The notes: generated by a model not told the origin, from the letters alone. DNA of 64,000 nt from Halobacteriales archaeon QS_4_66_20 (GCA_003021015.1 PXRK01000017.1:1-64000), one strand, 5' to 3'; counted from the stretch's first letter, positions 52,258 to 59,468 are shown. A program made the numbers and translations.

Positions 52258-54066
52258 ATGAGTGGGAGTGATGACGACGACGGGTTCGGAGGGGACGGGC
52301 TACAGGTAGAGCTGTTCCACGCCGAAACCGACCGCGAACCGGGAGACACCAACTGGCAAGGGTACGGCTTCGACGTGCACCCACAGGTGTTTTTCATCTC
52401 AGCAGGGGTCATCCTCCTGTTCATCGCAGTGTCGCTGGTGTTCCAGGATGCGGCGGCTGACCTGTACACGAATGTCCGTCAAGGGGTATCGACGACGTTC
52501 GGGTGGCTGTTCATCCTGGCAGCGAACCTGTTCATCGTGTTCATGGTCTATCTCGCTGTCAGCAAATACGGGAAGATACGTCTCGGCGGCGTGAACGCGG
52601 ACAAGGAGTTCAGCGACATATCGTGGATCGCGATGTTGTTCAGCGCGGGCATGGGGATCGGACTCATGTTCTTCGGCGTCGCCGAGCCGACGTGGCACTT
52701 CTTCGACCCGCACCTGGGCGCGGACAGCGGTACGTCGGCGGCAGGCGAGGTCGCGATGGCCGTCTCGATCTTCCACTGGGGGTTCCACCCCTGGGCGATA
52801 TACGCGCTGGTCGGCCTGTCGCTGGCCTTTTTCTCGTTCAACCGCGGCCTGCCGCTGACGTTCCGGTCGATCTTCTGGCCCGTCCTGGGCGAGCGGATCT
52901 ACGGCTGGCCCGGTCACATCATCGACATTCTGACCGTGTTCGCGACGCTGTTCGGGCTGACGACGTCGCTGGGGCTCGGCGCGCTCCAGATCAACGCGGG
53001 ACTCAACTTCCTCGGAGAGAGCTCGGGCGCGTTCCCGTCAGTCCCGGTCGGAACCAGCGTGCAGGTCGGGATCATCGCGTTCGTCACACTGATCGCGGTG
53101 TTCTCCGTCGCCGCAGGGCTCGACGGCGGCGTCAAGCGGCTGAGTAACCTGAACCTGTTCCTGATGTTCGCCCTGCTGGGTGCGACGCTCGTGCTCGGTC
53201 CGACGGTCTTCATCCTGGGGCTCATCCCCCAGGGGCTCGGGGCGTACTTCGGGAACTTCTTCGAGCTGTCGTTCTTCACCGGGGCGCTGTACGATCACTT
53301 CTTCGCCGGGTCCGGGTACTACGGGCCAGGCGGAGCAGGGGAAGGGGATTTCCTCGTCGACTGGACGGTGTTCTACTGGGCCTGGTGGATCGCCTGGTCG
53401 CCGTTCGTCGGGATGTTCATCGCCCGGATATCGAAGGGACGCACCGTGCGCGAGTTCATCTCCGGCGTGCTGGTCCTGCCGGTGATGTTCTCGGTTGTCT
53501 GGTTCGGGGCGCTCGGCGGCACGGCGCTCAACATCGAGCTGAACGGCAACGCCGCGGTGAGCGGCGCCATGTTTGCCGAGGGCGTCGAAGTGCCCAGGGC
53601 AGTCGCCCTGTTCTCGATGCTGGACACGCTTCCGGGGACGCTGATCCTCTCGTCGCTCGCGGTTCTGCTAGTCGCGACGTTCTTCATCACGTCCTCGGAC
53701 TCGGGGTCGCTGGTGATCGACCACCTGACCTCCGGCGGCAAGCACGACGCGCCGGTGACGATGCGCATCTTCTGGGCCGTCGTGGAAGGAATCGTCGCGG
53801 CGACGCTTCTCGTGGCCGGCGGTGACGCGGGGCTGGAGGCGCTCCAGGCCGCCGCGATCTCCACCGGGTTACCGTTCGTGCTAATACTGATCTTCATGAT
53901 GTACGCGATCTGGAAGGGGTTAGATACCGAGTACCAGGTGCTCGAATCCCAGGAGTTCCAGGAACGCGTGGCCGAAATGGCCGAAGAAGGCGAAGTCGTG
54001 ATCGACACCGAGGGCGGCGAAATCGTGACGGACATCACGTCCGGTGAAGAGGAACCTGGCGACTGA
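52258..54066 (+). CDS. BCCT-family carrier 2 (betaine/carnitine/choline type)
   Basis: A 602-residue carrier with 12 membrane segments and the canonical signature DWTVFYWAWWIAWSPFVGMF followed by IARISKGRTVREF. Other family stretches: GYGFDVHPQVFFISAGVILL, FSAGMGIGLMFFGVAEP, and TSSDSGSLVIDHL in the sodium-site region. It imports a trimethylammonium compound such as glycine betaine, coupled to Na+ or H+. The acidic C-terminal tail (residues about 560-602) may sense osmolality, as in BetP-like carriers (inference). ATG 52258 is preferred because GGAGG lies 8 bases upstream and the in-frame upstream extension is poor in protein-like composition. Confidence 0.93.
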   Translation: MSGSDDDDGFGGDGLQVELFHAETDREPGDTNWQGYGFDVHPQVFFISAGVILLFIAVSLVFQDAAADLYTNVRQGVSTTFGWLFILAANLFIVFMVYLAVSKYGKIRLGGVNADKEFSDISWIAMLFSAGMGIGLMFFGVAEPTWHFFDPHLGADSGTSAAGEVAMAVSIFHWGFHPWAIYALVGLSLAFFSFNRGLPLTFRSIFWPVLGERIYGWPGHIIDILTVFATLFGLTTSLGLGALQINAGLNFLGESSGAFPSVPVGTSVQVGIIAFVTLIAVFSVAAGLDGGVKRLSNLNLFLMFALLGATLVLGPTVFILGLIPQGLGAYFGNFFELSFFTGALYDHFFAGSGYYGPGGAGEGDFLVDWTVFYWAWWIAWSPFVGMFIARISKGRTVREFISGVLVLPVMFSVVWFGALGGTALNIELNGNAAVSGAMFAEGVEVPRAVALFSMLDTLPGTLILSSLAVLLVATFFITSSDSGSLVIDHLTSGGKHDAPVTMRIFWAVVEGIVAATLLVAGGDAGLEALQAAAISTGLPFVLILIFMMYAIWKGLDTEYQVLESQEFQERVAEMAEEGEVVIDTEGGEIVTDITSGEEEPGD

Positions 54067-54084
54067 TCCAGGCCGTCCGCGAAC

Positions 54085-54095
54085 AGTTTTTTTCG
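54085..54095 (+). terminator. T-run between convergent genes
   Basis: A run of seven T (54087-54093) within GAACAGTTTTTTTCGTTC lies 21 bases after the BCCT carrier 2 stop and just before the end of the opposing gene. Oligo-T runs serve as archaeal termination signals. Confidence 0.5.
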
Positions 54096-54096
54096 T

Positions 54097-54393
54097 TCAC
54101 GGGTATCGATAGTCCGGGGTTTCGTCCACGTCCGACTCGTCGCGCTCGGCTACCGGTGTCAGGTTCCGTTCGTCAGTGGCGTAGCCGAGCCACACCCCAA
54201 GCAGAATCGCGACGAACAGGAGGTAGACGGGAAACAGCGTCAGCGTCGTCGTCACGTGGAACGGGTCCGACAGCGAGAGCAGGCCGATCCAGTAGCACAC
54301 GACGAGCGCCACGGCACCCGAGACGGCAGCGATCCTGAAGTACGTCTCGAAGGTCTGCTCCGCGATCGGGCCGGGTGACGCGTCCACGCCCAT
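54097..54393 (-). CDS. Small membrane protein, two hydrophobic segments
   Basis: A 98-residue protein with two membrane segments (about 22-42, AAVSGAVALVVCYWIGLLSL, and 50-70, TLTLFPVYLLFVAILLGVWL) and an acidic C-terminal tail (ERNLTPVAERDESDVDETPD). The pattern is reminiscent of small accessory subunits beside transporters, and it is convergent with BCCT carrier 2, but no function can be assigned. ATG 54393 is the only good start. Confidence 0.65.
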   Translation of the reverse strand: MGVDASPGPIAEQTFETYFRIAAVSGAVALVVCYWIGLLSLSDPFHVTTTLTLFPVYLLFVAILLGVWLGYATDERNLTPVAERDESDVDETPDYRYP

Positions 54394-54461
54394 ACTACCT
54401 CTAATCGAGACGCGGGTTTAAGCTGCACGTCGGGTGTGGTCGTGCGGTGGGGGTCGCAAGA

Positions 54462-54683
54462 TATACCCGGACGTGACTTCCCTATACGTCAGGACGTGAT
54501 GTTCATGATACTGGTGGCTGTAATTCGTTTACTCACCAGTCTCTGCTATCTGTGGATACAGACCCGTTCCGCCTGGATTCTCAATTCGAGTGTTCACGTA
54601 CGTACAGCCGCCAGTATGAGTAGCGACCGTGACAATCCCGATGTGTGCCGTGATAGCTTGAGCGAATCACGTCCGGGTGTATA
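54462..54683 (+). mobile_element. fam2-like element (outer) interrupted by a nested fam3 element
   Basis: Outer ends TATACCCGGACGTGA (54462) and TCACGTCCGGGTGTA (ending 54681), one mismatch between the arms, TA following on the right. Removing the nested fam3 element and one TGA copy leaves 109 bases, the standard fam2 length. It sits in the 321-base gap 54394-54714, which holds nothing else. Confidence 0.75.
54506..54619 (+). mobile_element. fam3 element (108 bases) nested in a fam2-like element
   Basis: TACTGGTGGCTGTA at 54509 and TACAGCCGCCAGTA ending 54616 (one mismatch), with TGA duplicated on both sides (54506-54508 and 54617-54619). Uninterrupted: it reads CTCTGCTATCTG at the site where other fam3 copies carry fam2 insertions. 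Confidence 0.85.
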
Positions 54684-54714
54684 CAGCGCGTATGCCCGGT
54701 TGCGCCGGAGCCGA

Positions 54715-55089
54715 TCAGTCGTCGTAGTCGTGCTGGTACTCCCAGTGATACTGGCAATCCGTACACGAGGCCCACTCGGGAAAGTCCATCATCTCGGGGT
54801 GGCGGACGCCGTAGTCCAGCTGCCGTTGGCAGTGCGGGCACGCGAACATCAGGACGTCAACCTTCCCGAACTTGTCGGGAGGTGACTCGAAGCCACAGGT
54901 CGGACAGTCGATGAAGTCGTTGGCGAACTCGTGTGTGAACGAGCTGCTGCAGGTGGGGCACTCGACCACCGCGGGCGGCCGTTTGGCCCAGCCGACGTCC
55001 CCCCGCTTGAACGTGCTGTGGGCCTCCGGCACTGCCAGGGTGAACGTCTCCGGCCCCTCTTTCTCCCACGGCGGCTCGAGAACAAACAT
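54715..55089 (-). CDS. Multi-zinc-ribbon protein
   Basis: A 124-residue acidic protein with at least three zinc knuckles in its C-terminal two thirds: VECPTCSSSF with DCPTCGFE, FACPHCQRQL, and SCTDCQYHW. N-terminal FVLEPPWEKEGPETFTLAVP looks like a structured beta segment. Haloarchaea have many such proteins with unknown roles in RNA, protein or metal binding. ATG 55089 is chosen; longer in-frame starts at 55116 and beyond are not favoured. The upstream gap 55090-55460 is occupied by the nested fam1/fam4 elements from 55245 on. Confidence 0.7.
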   Translation of the reverse strand: MFVLEPPWEKEGPETFTLAVPEAHSTFKRGDVGWAKRPPAVVECPTCSSSFTHEFANDFIDCPTCGFESPPDKFGKVDVLMFACPHCQRQLDYGVRHPEMMDFPEWASCTDCQYHWEYQHDYDD

Positions 55090-55244
55090 CACACATTTTT
55101 TTAGTAAACTCAACATTATGCAGATCTAGGGGTTCGAACGGCATAAGCGGCGCGGGTACGACCTCAGGTACCCGTGACCTGCCGGATGCTCAAGTACGAA
55201 CGTCCCAGAGCTGGCACGCTCTGCAGGCCCGGCGGGCGCTCTCA

Positions 55245-55460
55245 TAGTGGTTGTTGTGACTCTGTACCGCCGAGCGGACACAGTACCGACGATTCATACG
55301 GTCGTGCGTGACTATTTTCAGGACCAGGATAGCGTATCGGCTGTTTCCCGCCCTCTGATGCCATATCTGTGTCGCCACGGCGGTAAAGACTCACGCATGA
55401 CCGTATCAAGCCCTGCAATCCCTGTTCGTCCGAGGCAGTCTGTAAACAATCACAACACCA
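55245..55460 (+). mobile_element. fam1 element (outer, degenerate) containing a nested fam4 element
   Basis: Left end TA-GTGGTTGTTGTGAC at 55245 and right end ATCACAACACCA at about 55449-55460 are imperfect fam1 arms. Removing the nested fam4 element leaves about 100 bases, a normal fam1 size. The right end runs into the stop codon of the 79-residue gene on the minus strand. Confidence 0.65.
55294..55408 (+). mobile_element. fam4 inverted-repeat element (109 bases) nested in a fam1 element
   Basis: TACGGTCGTGCGTGACT at 55297 and AGTCTTTACC-flanked right arm ACTCACGCATGACCGTA ending at 55405 are imperfect inverted repeats, and TCA is duplicated on both sides (55294-55296, 55406-55408). Solo fam4 arms occur at 38839 and 60838. 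Like fam3 it starts with TAC and uses a 3-base TGA/TCA target. Confidence 0.7.
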
Positions 55461-55700
55461 TCAGTAGTAGTCCCACTCGTCGTCGGTATCCCCCTTTGTG
55501 ACACCGCTATCGCCGTCTTTGGTTTTCTCCGGCGCGACCTCGCGGGGGTCTTTCATCCCGTCACCTTTCATCGACCGGTAGAGGAACACGCCCATCGAGA
55601 CCATCCCCCCGAGCAACAGCAGCGCCCCGGCGACCAGCGCGAGCGAGAACGCCATCTCGAACACCCCGGATGGGAACGATTGAAGCACAGGAGTCTGCAT
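55461..55700 (-). CDS. Small single-pass membrane protein
   Basis: A 79-residue protein with one membrane segment at about residues 16-42 (MAFSLALVAGALLLLGGMVS and onward) and a charged C-terminal tail ending in DDEWDYY. No family recognised. The stop codon coincides with the right edge of the fam1 element. Confidence 0.6.
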   Translation of the reverse strand: MQTPVLQSFPSGVFEMAFSLALVAGALLLLGGMVSMGVFLYRSMKGDGMKDPREVAPEKTKDGDSGVTKGDTDDEWDYY

Positions 55701-55828
55701 ACGAGCCGGTACGGGCTCTGTCTACATGAGTATTTTCCGGGACACTCGCTGTGACCCGGAGATTCCGTGACTCCTCTGGCGGGAGCGCGACCCCGTGTCG
55801 CGGCCGGCGTTGTCCCCGAACCGACCGT

Positions 55829-56263
55829 TCACTCGTTTTTCGGACCGATGGCTGTCACCGGAACGTCGGTCTTGCGCATGACCTTCTCCGCCGTGCTCCC
55901 GATGTACTTGTCGACCGTCGCGCCGCGGCCCTGCTGGCCCATGATGATGGTACCGATGTCGTTTCCTTCCGCGTACTCGACGATCTCCTCGGCGATCCCC
56001 CCCTTCCGGACGATACCTCGACCCTCCAGCCCGCGGTCCTTCGCTCGCTCGACGACATCTGTCACGACTTCTTCGCCGTACTCCTTGTACTCCTCCATGT
56101 CCTCGTCCGAGAGCCCGACAGTCAGGATGTACGTCGCCTGCGTCTCGACCACGTACAGCGCGTGAACCTCGGCGTCGAACGCCTCCGCGAGGTCGATCGC
56201 ATAGTTGACTGCCCGCTCGACTTCCTCGCTCCCGTCCGTTGCGATGAGAACTGTTTCGTGCAT
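55829..56263 (-). CDS. Universal stress protein UspA family
   Basis: A 144-residue UspA: ETVLIATDGSEEVERAVNYA at the N terminus and the ATP-binding motif GQQGRGATVDKYIGSTAEKV (G-x2-G-x9-G-S/T) at about 112-131. ATP-binding Usp proteins form dimers and respond to stress; a specific role is not visible. A TATA box at 56294-56303 lies about 32 bases upstream of ATG 56263. Confidence 0.92.
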   Translation of the reverse strand: MHETVLIATDGSEEVERAVNYAIDLAEAFDAEVHALYVVETQATYILTVGLSDEDMEEYKEYGEEVVTDVVERAKDRGLEGRGIVRKGGIAEEIVEYAEGNDIGTIIMGQQGRGATVDKYIGSTAEKVMRKTDVPVTAIGPKNE

Positions 56264-56293
56264 ATTTCTCGTCCTGTTACCGTTCTCAACTTC

Positions 56294-56303
56294 AAATAAA
56301 ATA
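56294..56303 (-). promoter_or_regulatory. TATA box of the UspA gene
   Basis: Minus-strand TATTTTATTTG in a GC-rich background lies about 32-41 bases upstream of ATG 56263. Confidence 0.55.
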
Positions 56304-56330
56304 ATTTTTCATCTACTGGTTTCCTGTCAC

Positions 56331-56860
56331 TTGACCTCCTCCCCGCGCTACAGCGCGAGGATTCCTCCGTGGGGAATCCTGCCTGCGTGATTCCCCCGGC
56401 TGTGAACTTGCGGGTTTGCTGATACACCTTCGGCCCTGGAAATGAGGGTGTGGCGTCTTGGGTATCCGCTCGGTGTTGCCCTCCGTTCTGGAGTGGCACT
56501 CACAGGCGTCCAGCACAGTGAGCAGCGGGCCGGGCCATCGGCCCGACTCCCCAGTTGCAGCCACCGCTGGGGGAGTCCTGTCGTGACATGCCAACCCGCT
56601 GCTGGTTGGGCTACGAAGGTGTGTGAGTGTGAGTGGGCAGACCCACTCGTTGCCAGCTTGAGCATGAGCAGGTTCCCCGCAGCAGCATGTCGCATGTCTA
56701 CTCTTATATTCCATGTCGGGAACTATAAGTAGTGGGATTCCCATCGGGAGACAGCGAGTGGGATTGGTCATATCGTGTCGGCTTCATCCCCGCCCTGTTC
56801 GGCTCGTCGTTCCGACTAGTGTCGGACCACTCGTCGCTCACGGGAAGGGCGGGGCTTTCG
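56331..56860 (-). mobile_element. Probable degenerate IS200/IS605-type (IS1341-like) remnant
   Basis: This 530-base non-coding block fills most of the 702-base gap 56264-56965. It ends at 56331-56370 in a hairpin that, on the minus strand, reads GGATTCCTCGCGCT...AGCGCGGGGAGGAGGTCAA-like, the right-end form of haloarchaeal tnpB elements; another stem (CCCCGCCCT at 56788-56796, AGGGCGGGG at 56846-56854) closes the other side. Frames in between are open by GC bias but I recognise no TnpB motif, so the gene itself seems lost. Confidence 0.4.
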
Positions 56861-56965
56861 CCTCGAATTTTCCGTAATCGCCGTCGATAGCGGCTGTATC
56901 GGGCGATCTTTACTTGACCGTGTTTGGTTCCCTGTCTGATGTGTGGCGTTTCGGGACGTGTTCAC

Positions 56966-57118
56966 TCATTTGCTTGTTTCTCTGACATAAATAGCGAACG
57001 CCGCGAGGACGAACAGCGTCCCGGAGAGGACGAACCGGTCAGCGGAGAGGGTCACGAGCGCCGCGATCCCGAACAGGGCGGCGGCGACGGTCGCCCCGAC
57101 TGCGATGACGTTTACCAT
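56966..57118 (-). CDS. Small two-helix membrane protein
   Basis: A 50-residue protein, MVNVIAVGATVAAALFGIAA, then a second hydrophobic stretch (FVLSGTLFVLAAFAIYV). ATG 57118 is chosen; an in-frame ATG at 57127 is formed by the junction with a fam3 element (its A is the first base of the element). Its start is therefore directly abutted by the element, and its present promoter must lie within or beyond it. No family recognised. Confidence 0.5.
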   Translation of the reverse strand: MVNVIAVGATVAAALFGIAALVTLSADRFVLSGTLFVLAAFAIYVRETSK

Positions 57119-57123
57119 TGTGT

Positions 57124-57237
57124 TCATACTGGTGACTGTAATTCGTTTACTCACCAGTCTCTGCTCTCTGCGGAGACAGACCCGTTCCGCCTGGATTCTC
57201 AATTCGAGTGTTCACGTACGTACAGCCACCAGTACCA
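57124..57237 (+). mobile_element. fam3 inverted-repeat element (108 bases) between two small membrane-protein genes
   Basis: TACTGGTGACTGTA at 57127 and TACAGCCACCAGTA ending at 57234 (one mismatch); flanks TCA and CCA, an imperfect 3-base duplication. Uninterrupted copy. On the minus strand it supplies the C-terminal codons and stop of the upstream gene (57199-57378) and abuts the start of the downstream gene. Confidence 0.82.
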
Positions 57238-57378
57238 CAGTCCGACGAGCCCGAGAAACGCGGCCACGCTGCCGAGTCCGATATTGAACAGCGAGCCTTC
57301 AAGCGTGCCCAGCACGACGAAGGCAAGCCCGCCGACGAGCAAGAATACCCGCAGTAGTGTTCGGAAACGCCAGTTCAT
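57199..57378 (-). CDS. Small membrane protein whose C terminus is encoded by a fam3 element
   Basis: A 59-residue protein starting at ATG 57378: NWRFRTLLRVFLLVGGLAFV, then GTLEGSLFNIGLGSVAAFLG, giving about two membrane segments up to residue 48. From residue 49 on, YWWLYVREHSN and the TGA stop (57199-57201) are read from the fam3 element, in the frame where both element ends carry early stops. The first 48 residues look like a real haloarchaeal membrane protein; whether the original ended at this point or was truncated is unknown. It would be co-transcribed with the 50-residue gene downstream. Confidence 0.5.
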   Translation of the reverse strand: MNWRFRTLLRVFLLVGGLAFVVLGTLEGSLFNIGLGSVAAFLGLVGLWYWWLYVREHSN

Positions 57379-57523
57379 CCGTGCTCACCCGTCTCTCGCC
57401 AGCCCCTTACGTCTTCTCACGCGCCCGTCGGGTGTGCCGGCCGCCAGGAACTCGGGACGTCCATCCCATCTGAAACTGAACCTGTCCAAGCAGTCATATA
57501 CTTCCTTGTCAAACGGGAGGGAC

Positions 57524-57658
57524 ATGGGAATCGAAGATACGAGCAGCGTCGACCAGGTTCTCCGGACGATGGTCCTGCCCGCGGACCGGAGACGGGACCA
57601 CGAGTCGCTTCCGGACAAACACCCCGCGCTCCGGTTCGACGAGGCGTACAGAACATGA
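57524..57658 (+). CDS. Small hypothetical protein, first of a two-gene unit
   Basis: A 44-residue hydrophilic protein (MGIEDTSSVDQVLRTMVLPA, then RRRDHESLPDKHPALRFDEA). I do not recognise it. Support comes from CATATACT at 57495-57502 about 26 bases upstream as TATA box, GGGAGG at 57515-57520 as ribosome-binding site, and an ATGA overlap with the next gene, which suggests translational coupling. Confidence 0.5.
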   Translation: MGIEDTSSVDQVLRTMVLPADRRRDHESLPDKHPALRFDEAYRT

Positions 57659-57852
57659 TCGACAGGGAACTGCTCGAACTCGTCCCGCATTTCGTCGCGA
57701 TGGTGGTTCTGGTTTCGGTTGTCCTTGGCGGGTTTCGACTGGTGCTCGGGACGCCCGCAGTCTGGTTCGACCCCATCGCAGCGCTCCTCGTCGTCTTCCT
57801 GTACCCTTTCGCCGTCCGCCGGCTCGGCATCGCACCGACCAGGTGGGAGTGA
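57655..57852 (+). CDS. Small two-helix membrane protein
   Basis: A 65-residue protein with two membrane segments (HFVAMVVLVSVVLGGFRLVL at about 12-31; WFDPIAALLVVFLYPFAV at about 38-55). No family recognised. It overlaps the preceding 44-residue gene by 4 bases (ATGA). A 33-base fam3 mini-element is inserted exactly after its TGA stop. Confidence 0.55.
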   Translation: MIDRELLELVPHFVAMVVLVSVVLGGFRLVLGTPAVWFDPIAALLVVFLYPFAVRRLGIAPTRWE

Positions 57853-57888
57853 TACTGGTGGCTGTCATTCGTTTACTCACCAGTATGA
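57850..57888 (+). mobile_element. 33-base minimal fam3 element
   Basis: TACTGGTGGCTGTcattcgtttactCACCAGTA (57853-57885), flanked by TGA on both sides. It equals the left 33 bases of full-length fam3 copies, ending at an internal CACCAGT that mimics the true right end. The left TGA is the stop codon of the 65-residue gene. The following 147 bases to the next start show only an AT-rich TTTAATTA promoter-like stretch near 58007. Confidence 0.75.
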
Positions 57889-58035
57889 CGAACCACGACG
57901 TCGACACCGGGTGGCTGGATCGAGCACTGACGGCCACCCACGATCCGTGGCAGACCGGGGGTCCGCCCCCTCCCGGGATTGAGGTCCTCGCGAGTCAAAG
58001 CTGGCATTTAATTACTGAGCCCGCCTACTGTGTGT

Positions 58036-59247
58036 ATGCGAGGGATACACGTCGGGACAGCAGCCGGTATCCCGATCAAACTCCACTGGACGTTTCTGAT
58101 CGTACTCCCGCTGTTCGCCGCCGCCATCGGCTGGGATATCGGGCTGCTGGCGGAGGTGGTGAGCGAACTCCCCGGCGACGACGTCGATCCGGGGGCGCTG
58201 GAGGGCGAGTACCAGCCGTGGCTCCTGGGACTGGTCGCCGCCGTGGGGCTGTTTGTCGGGGTGTTCCTCCACGAACTCGGACACTCGCTGGTGGCGTTGC
58301 GCTACGGCTACGAGATCGAGTCAATCACGCTGTGGCTGCTCGGCGGGCTAGCGAACTTCACGGAGATGCCCCGCGACTGGCGCCACGAGTTCGCGATCTC
58401 GGTGATGGGACCCATCGTGAGCGTCGGCGTCGGTGTCGCCTGCTACCTCGGGTTCCTGCTGACGCCGGCGGGTGCGGACGCTCCCAGGTTCGTCCTGGGG
58501 TATCTCGCCGTGCTCAATGTCGTGCTCGCAGGGTTCAACATGCTCCCGGCGTTCCCGATGGACGGCGGGCGCGTCCTGCGCGCGCTCCTCGCGCGGAGTC
58601 GGTCCCACGCGAAAGCGACCCAGCAAGCCGCCGAGGTCGGCAAACTGTTCGCGTTCTTCCTGGGACTCGTCGGATTGTTCAGCGCCAACATCATCCTCGT
58701 CATCCTGGCGTTTTTCATCTACATCGCGGCTTCGAGCGAGGCCCAGCAGACTGTGATGAGTGCCGCGTTCGAGGGCGTCACCGTCGCCGACATCATGACC
58801 GAGCGCGACCGGCTGGATGTCGTCGCTCCCGACGTTTCGCTCGCGGCGCTGGTCGACCGGATGCTGGAGGAGCGACACACGGGCTACCCGGTGGTCGACA
58901 ACGGCGACTTCGTGGGGATGATCACGCTCGGTGACGTCCAAGACGTCGATCCGGTGGAACGGGAGGCGTTCACCGTCGGGGACGTGATGGCCGAGGACAT
59001 CGTGACGACCTCGCCGGAAACGGAAGCGATGGACGCGCTCCGGACGTTGCAGGAACACGATATCGGCCGGCTGCCAGTCGTCGAGGACGGCGAACTGGTG
59101 GGGCTGGTCTCGCGGACCGACCTGATGACCGCATTCAACATCCTGCGGACGCGAAACGTCGACCGCGTCGCACCCGACGCCGACGACGTGACGGCAGGGC
59201 CGGGTCAGGAGGCTGGCTCGCCGCTCGAACGGACCGGACGACGCTGA
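58036..59247 (+). CDS. Site-2 protease family zinc metalloprotease with two CBS domains
   Basis: A 403-residue intramembrane protease (M50 family). The zinc site HELGH is His79-Glu80-His83 in FVGVFLHELGHSLVA, and the third-ligand motif NMLPAFPMDGGRVLRALLA lies near residue 175. About six membrane segments occupy residues 1-240; two CBS domains follow (about 250-310 and 320-380; DIMTERDRLDVVAPDVS, DVMAEDIVTTSPETEAMD). It probably cleaves membrane-bound regulators, with CBS domains sensing adenine nucleotides. ATG 58036 is preferred to the upstream GTG 58030. A fam3 element starts right after its TGA stop. Confidence 0.92.
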   Translation: MRGIHVGTAAGIPIKLHWTFLIVLPLFAAAIGWDIGLLAEVVSELPGDDVDPGALEGEYQPWLLGLVAAVGLFVGVFLHELGHSLVALRYGYEIESITLWLLGGLANFTEMPRDWRHEFAISVMGPIVSVGVGVACYLGFLLTPAGADAPRFVLGYLAVLNVVLAGFNMLPAFPMDGGRVLRALLARSRSHAKATQQAAEVGKLFAFFLGLVGLFSANIILVILAFFIYIAASSEAQQTVMSAAFEGVTVADIMTERDRLDVVAPDVSLAALVDRMLEERHTGYPVVDNGDFVGMITLGDVQDVDPVEREAFTVGDVMAEDIVTTSPETEAMDALRTLQEHDIGRLPVVEDGELVGLVSRTDLMTAFNILRTRNVDRVAPDADDVTAGPGQEAGSPLERTGRR

Positions 59248-59468
59248 TACTGGTGGCTGTAATTCGTTTACTCACCAGTCTCTGCTAGACAGCCAGACGT
59301 GACTCCGTCCAGTGTCAGGACAGTCCATCGGCTGTGTCATGGCCCGACCAACGGAGTTGGGACGGCATGGCGTACCTGAATCACGTCTGACTGTCTATCT
59401 GCGGGTACAGACCCGTTCCGCCTGGATTCTCAATTCGAGTGTTCACGTACGTACAGCCACCAGTATGA
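59245..59468 (+). mobile_element. fam3 element (outer, 218 bases) containing a nested fam2 element
   Basis: Perfect 14-base ends TACTGGTGGCTGTA (59248) and TACAGCCACCAGTA (ending 59465); TGA on both sides (59245-59247 and 59466-59468). The left TGA is the stop codon of the site-2 protease gene. Without the nested element it is 108 bases. Confidence 0.88.
59286..59397 (+). mobile_element. fam2 element (108 bases) nested in a fam3 copy at a TA
   Basis: Ends GACAGCCAGACGTGA (59288) and TCACGTCTGACTGTC (ending 59395), TA duplicated at both sides. The core nearly matches copies at 16781 and 44091. The insertion point in the host element is the same TA as that used by a different sub-type at 51358. 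Confidence 0.87.

Noticed and set aside
54581-54841. Minus-strand frame of 86 codons ending in YWRLYVREHSN
   Set aside because: Most of it is antisense to the zinc-ribbon gene or lies in mobile elements; only its end reflects the fam3 right end.
56313-56771. Minus-strand frame of 152 codons in the IS-like block
   Set aside because: Two other frames on this strand are also open over the same stretch, no TnpB or other motif is visible, and the region contains end hairpins; treated as non-coding.
57892-58035. Coding start upstream of the site-2 protease beginning at ATG 57886
   Set aside because: The frame differs from the protease frame, overlaps it for a long stretch and has no family features; the ATG is formed by the element's TGA flank.
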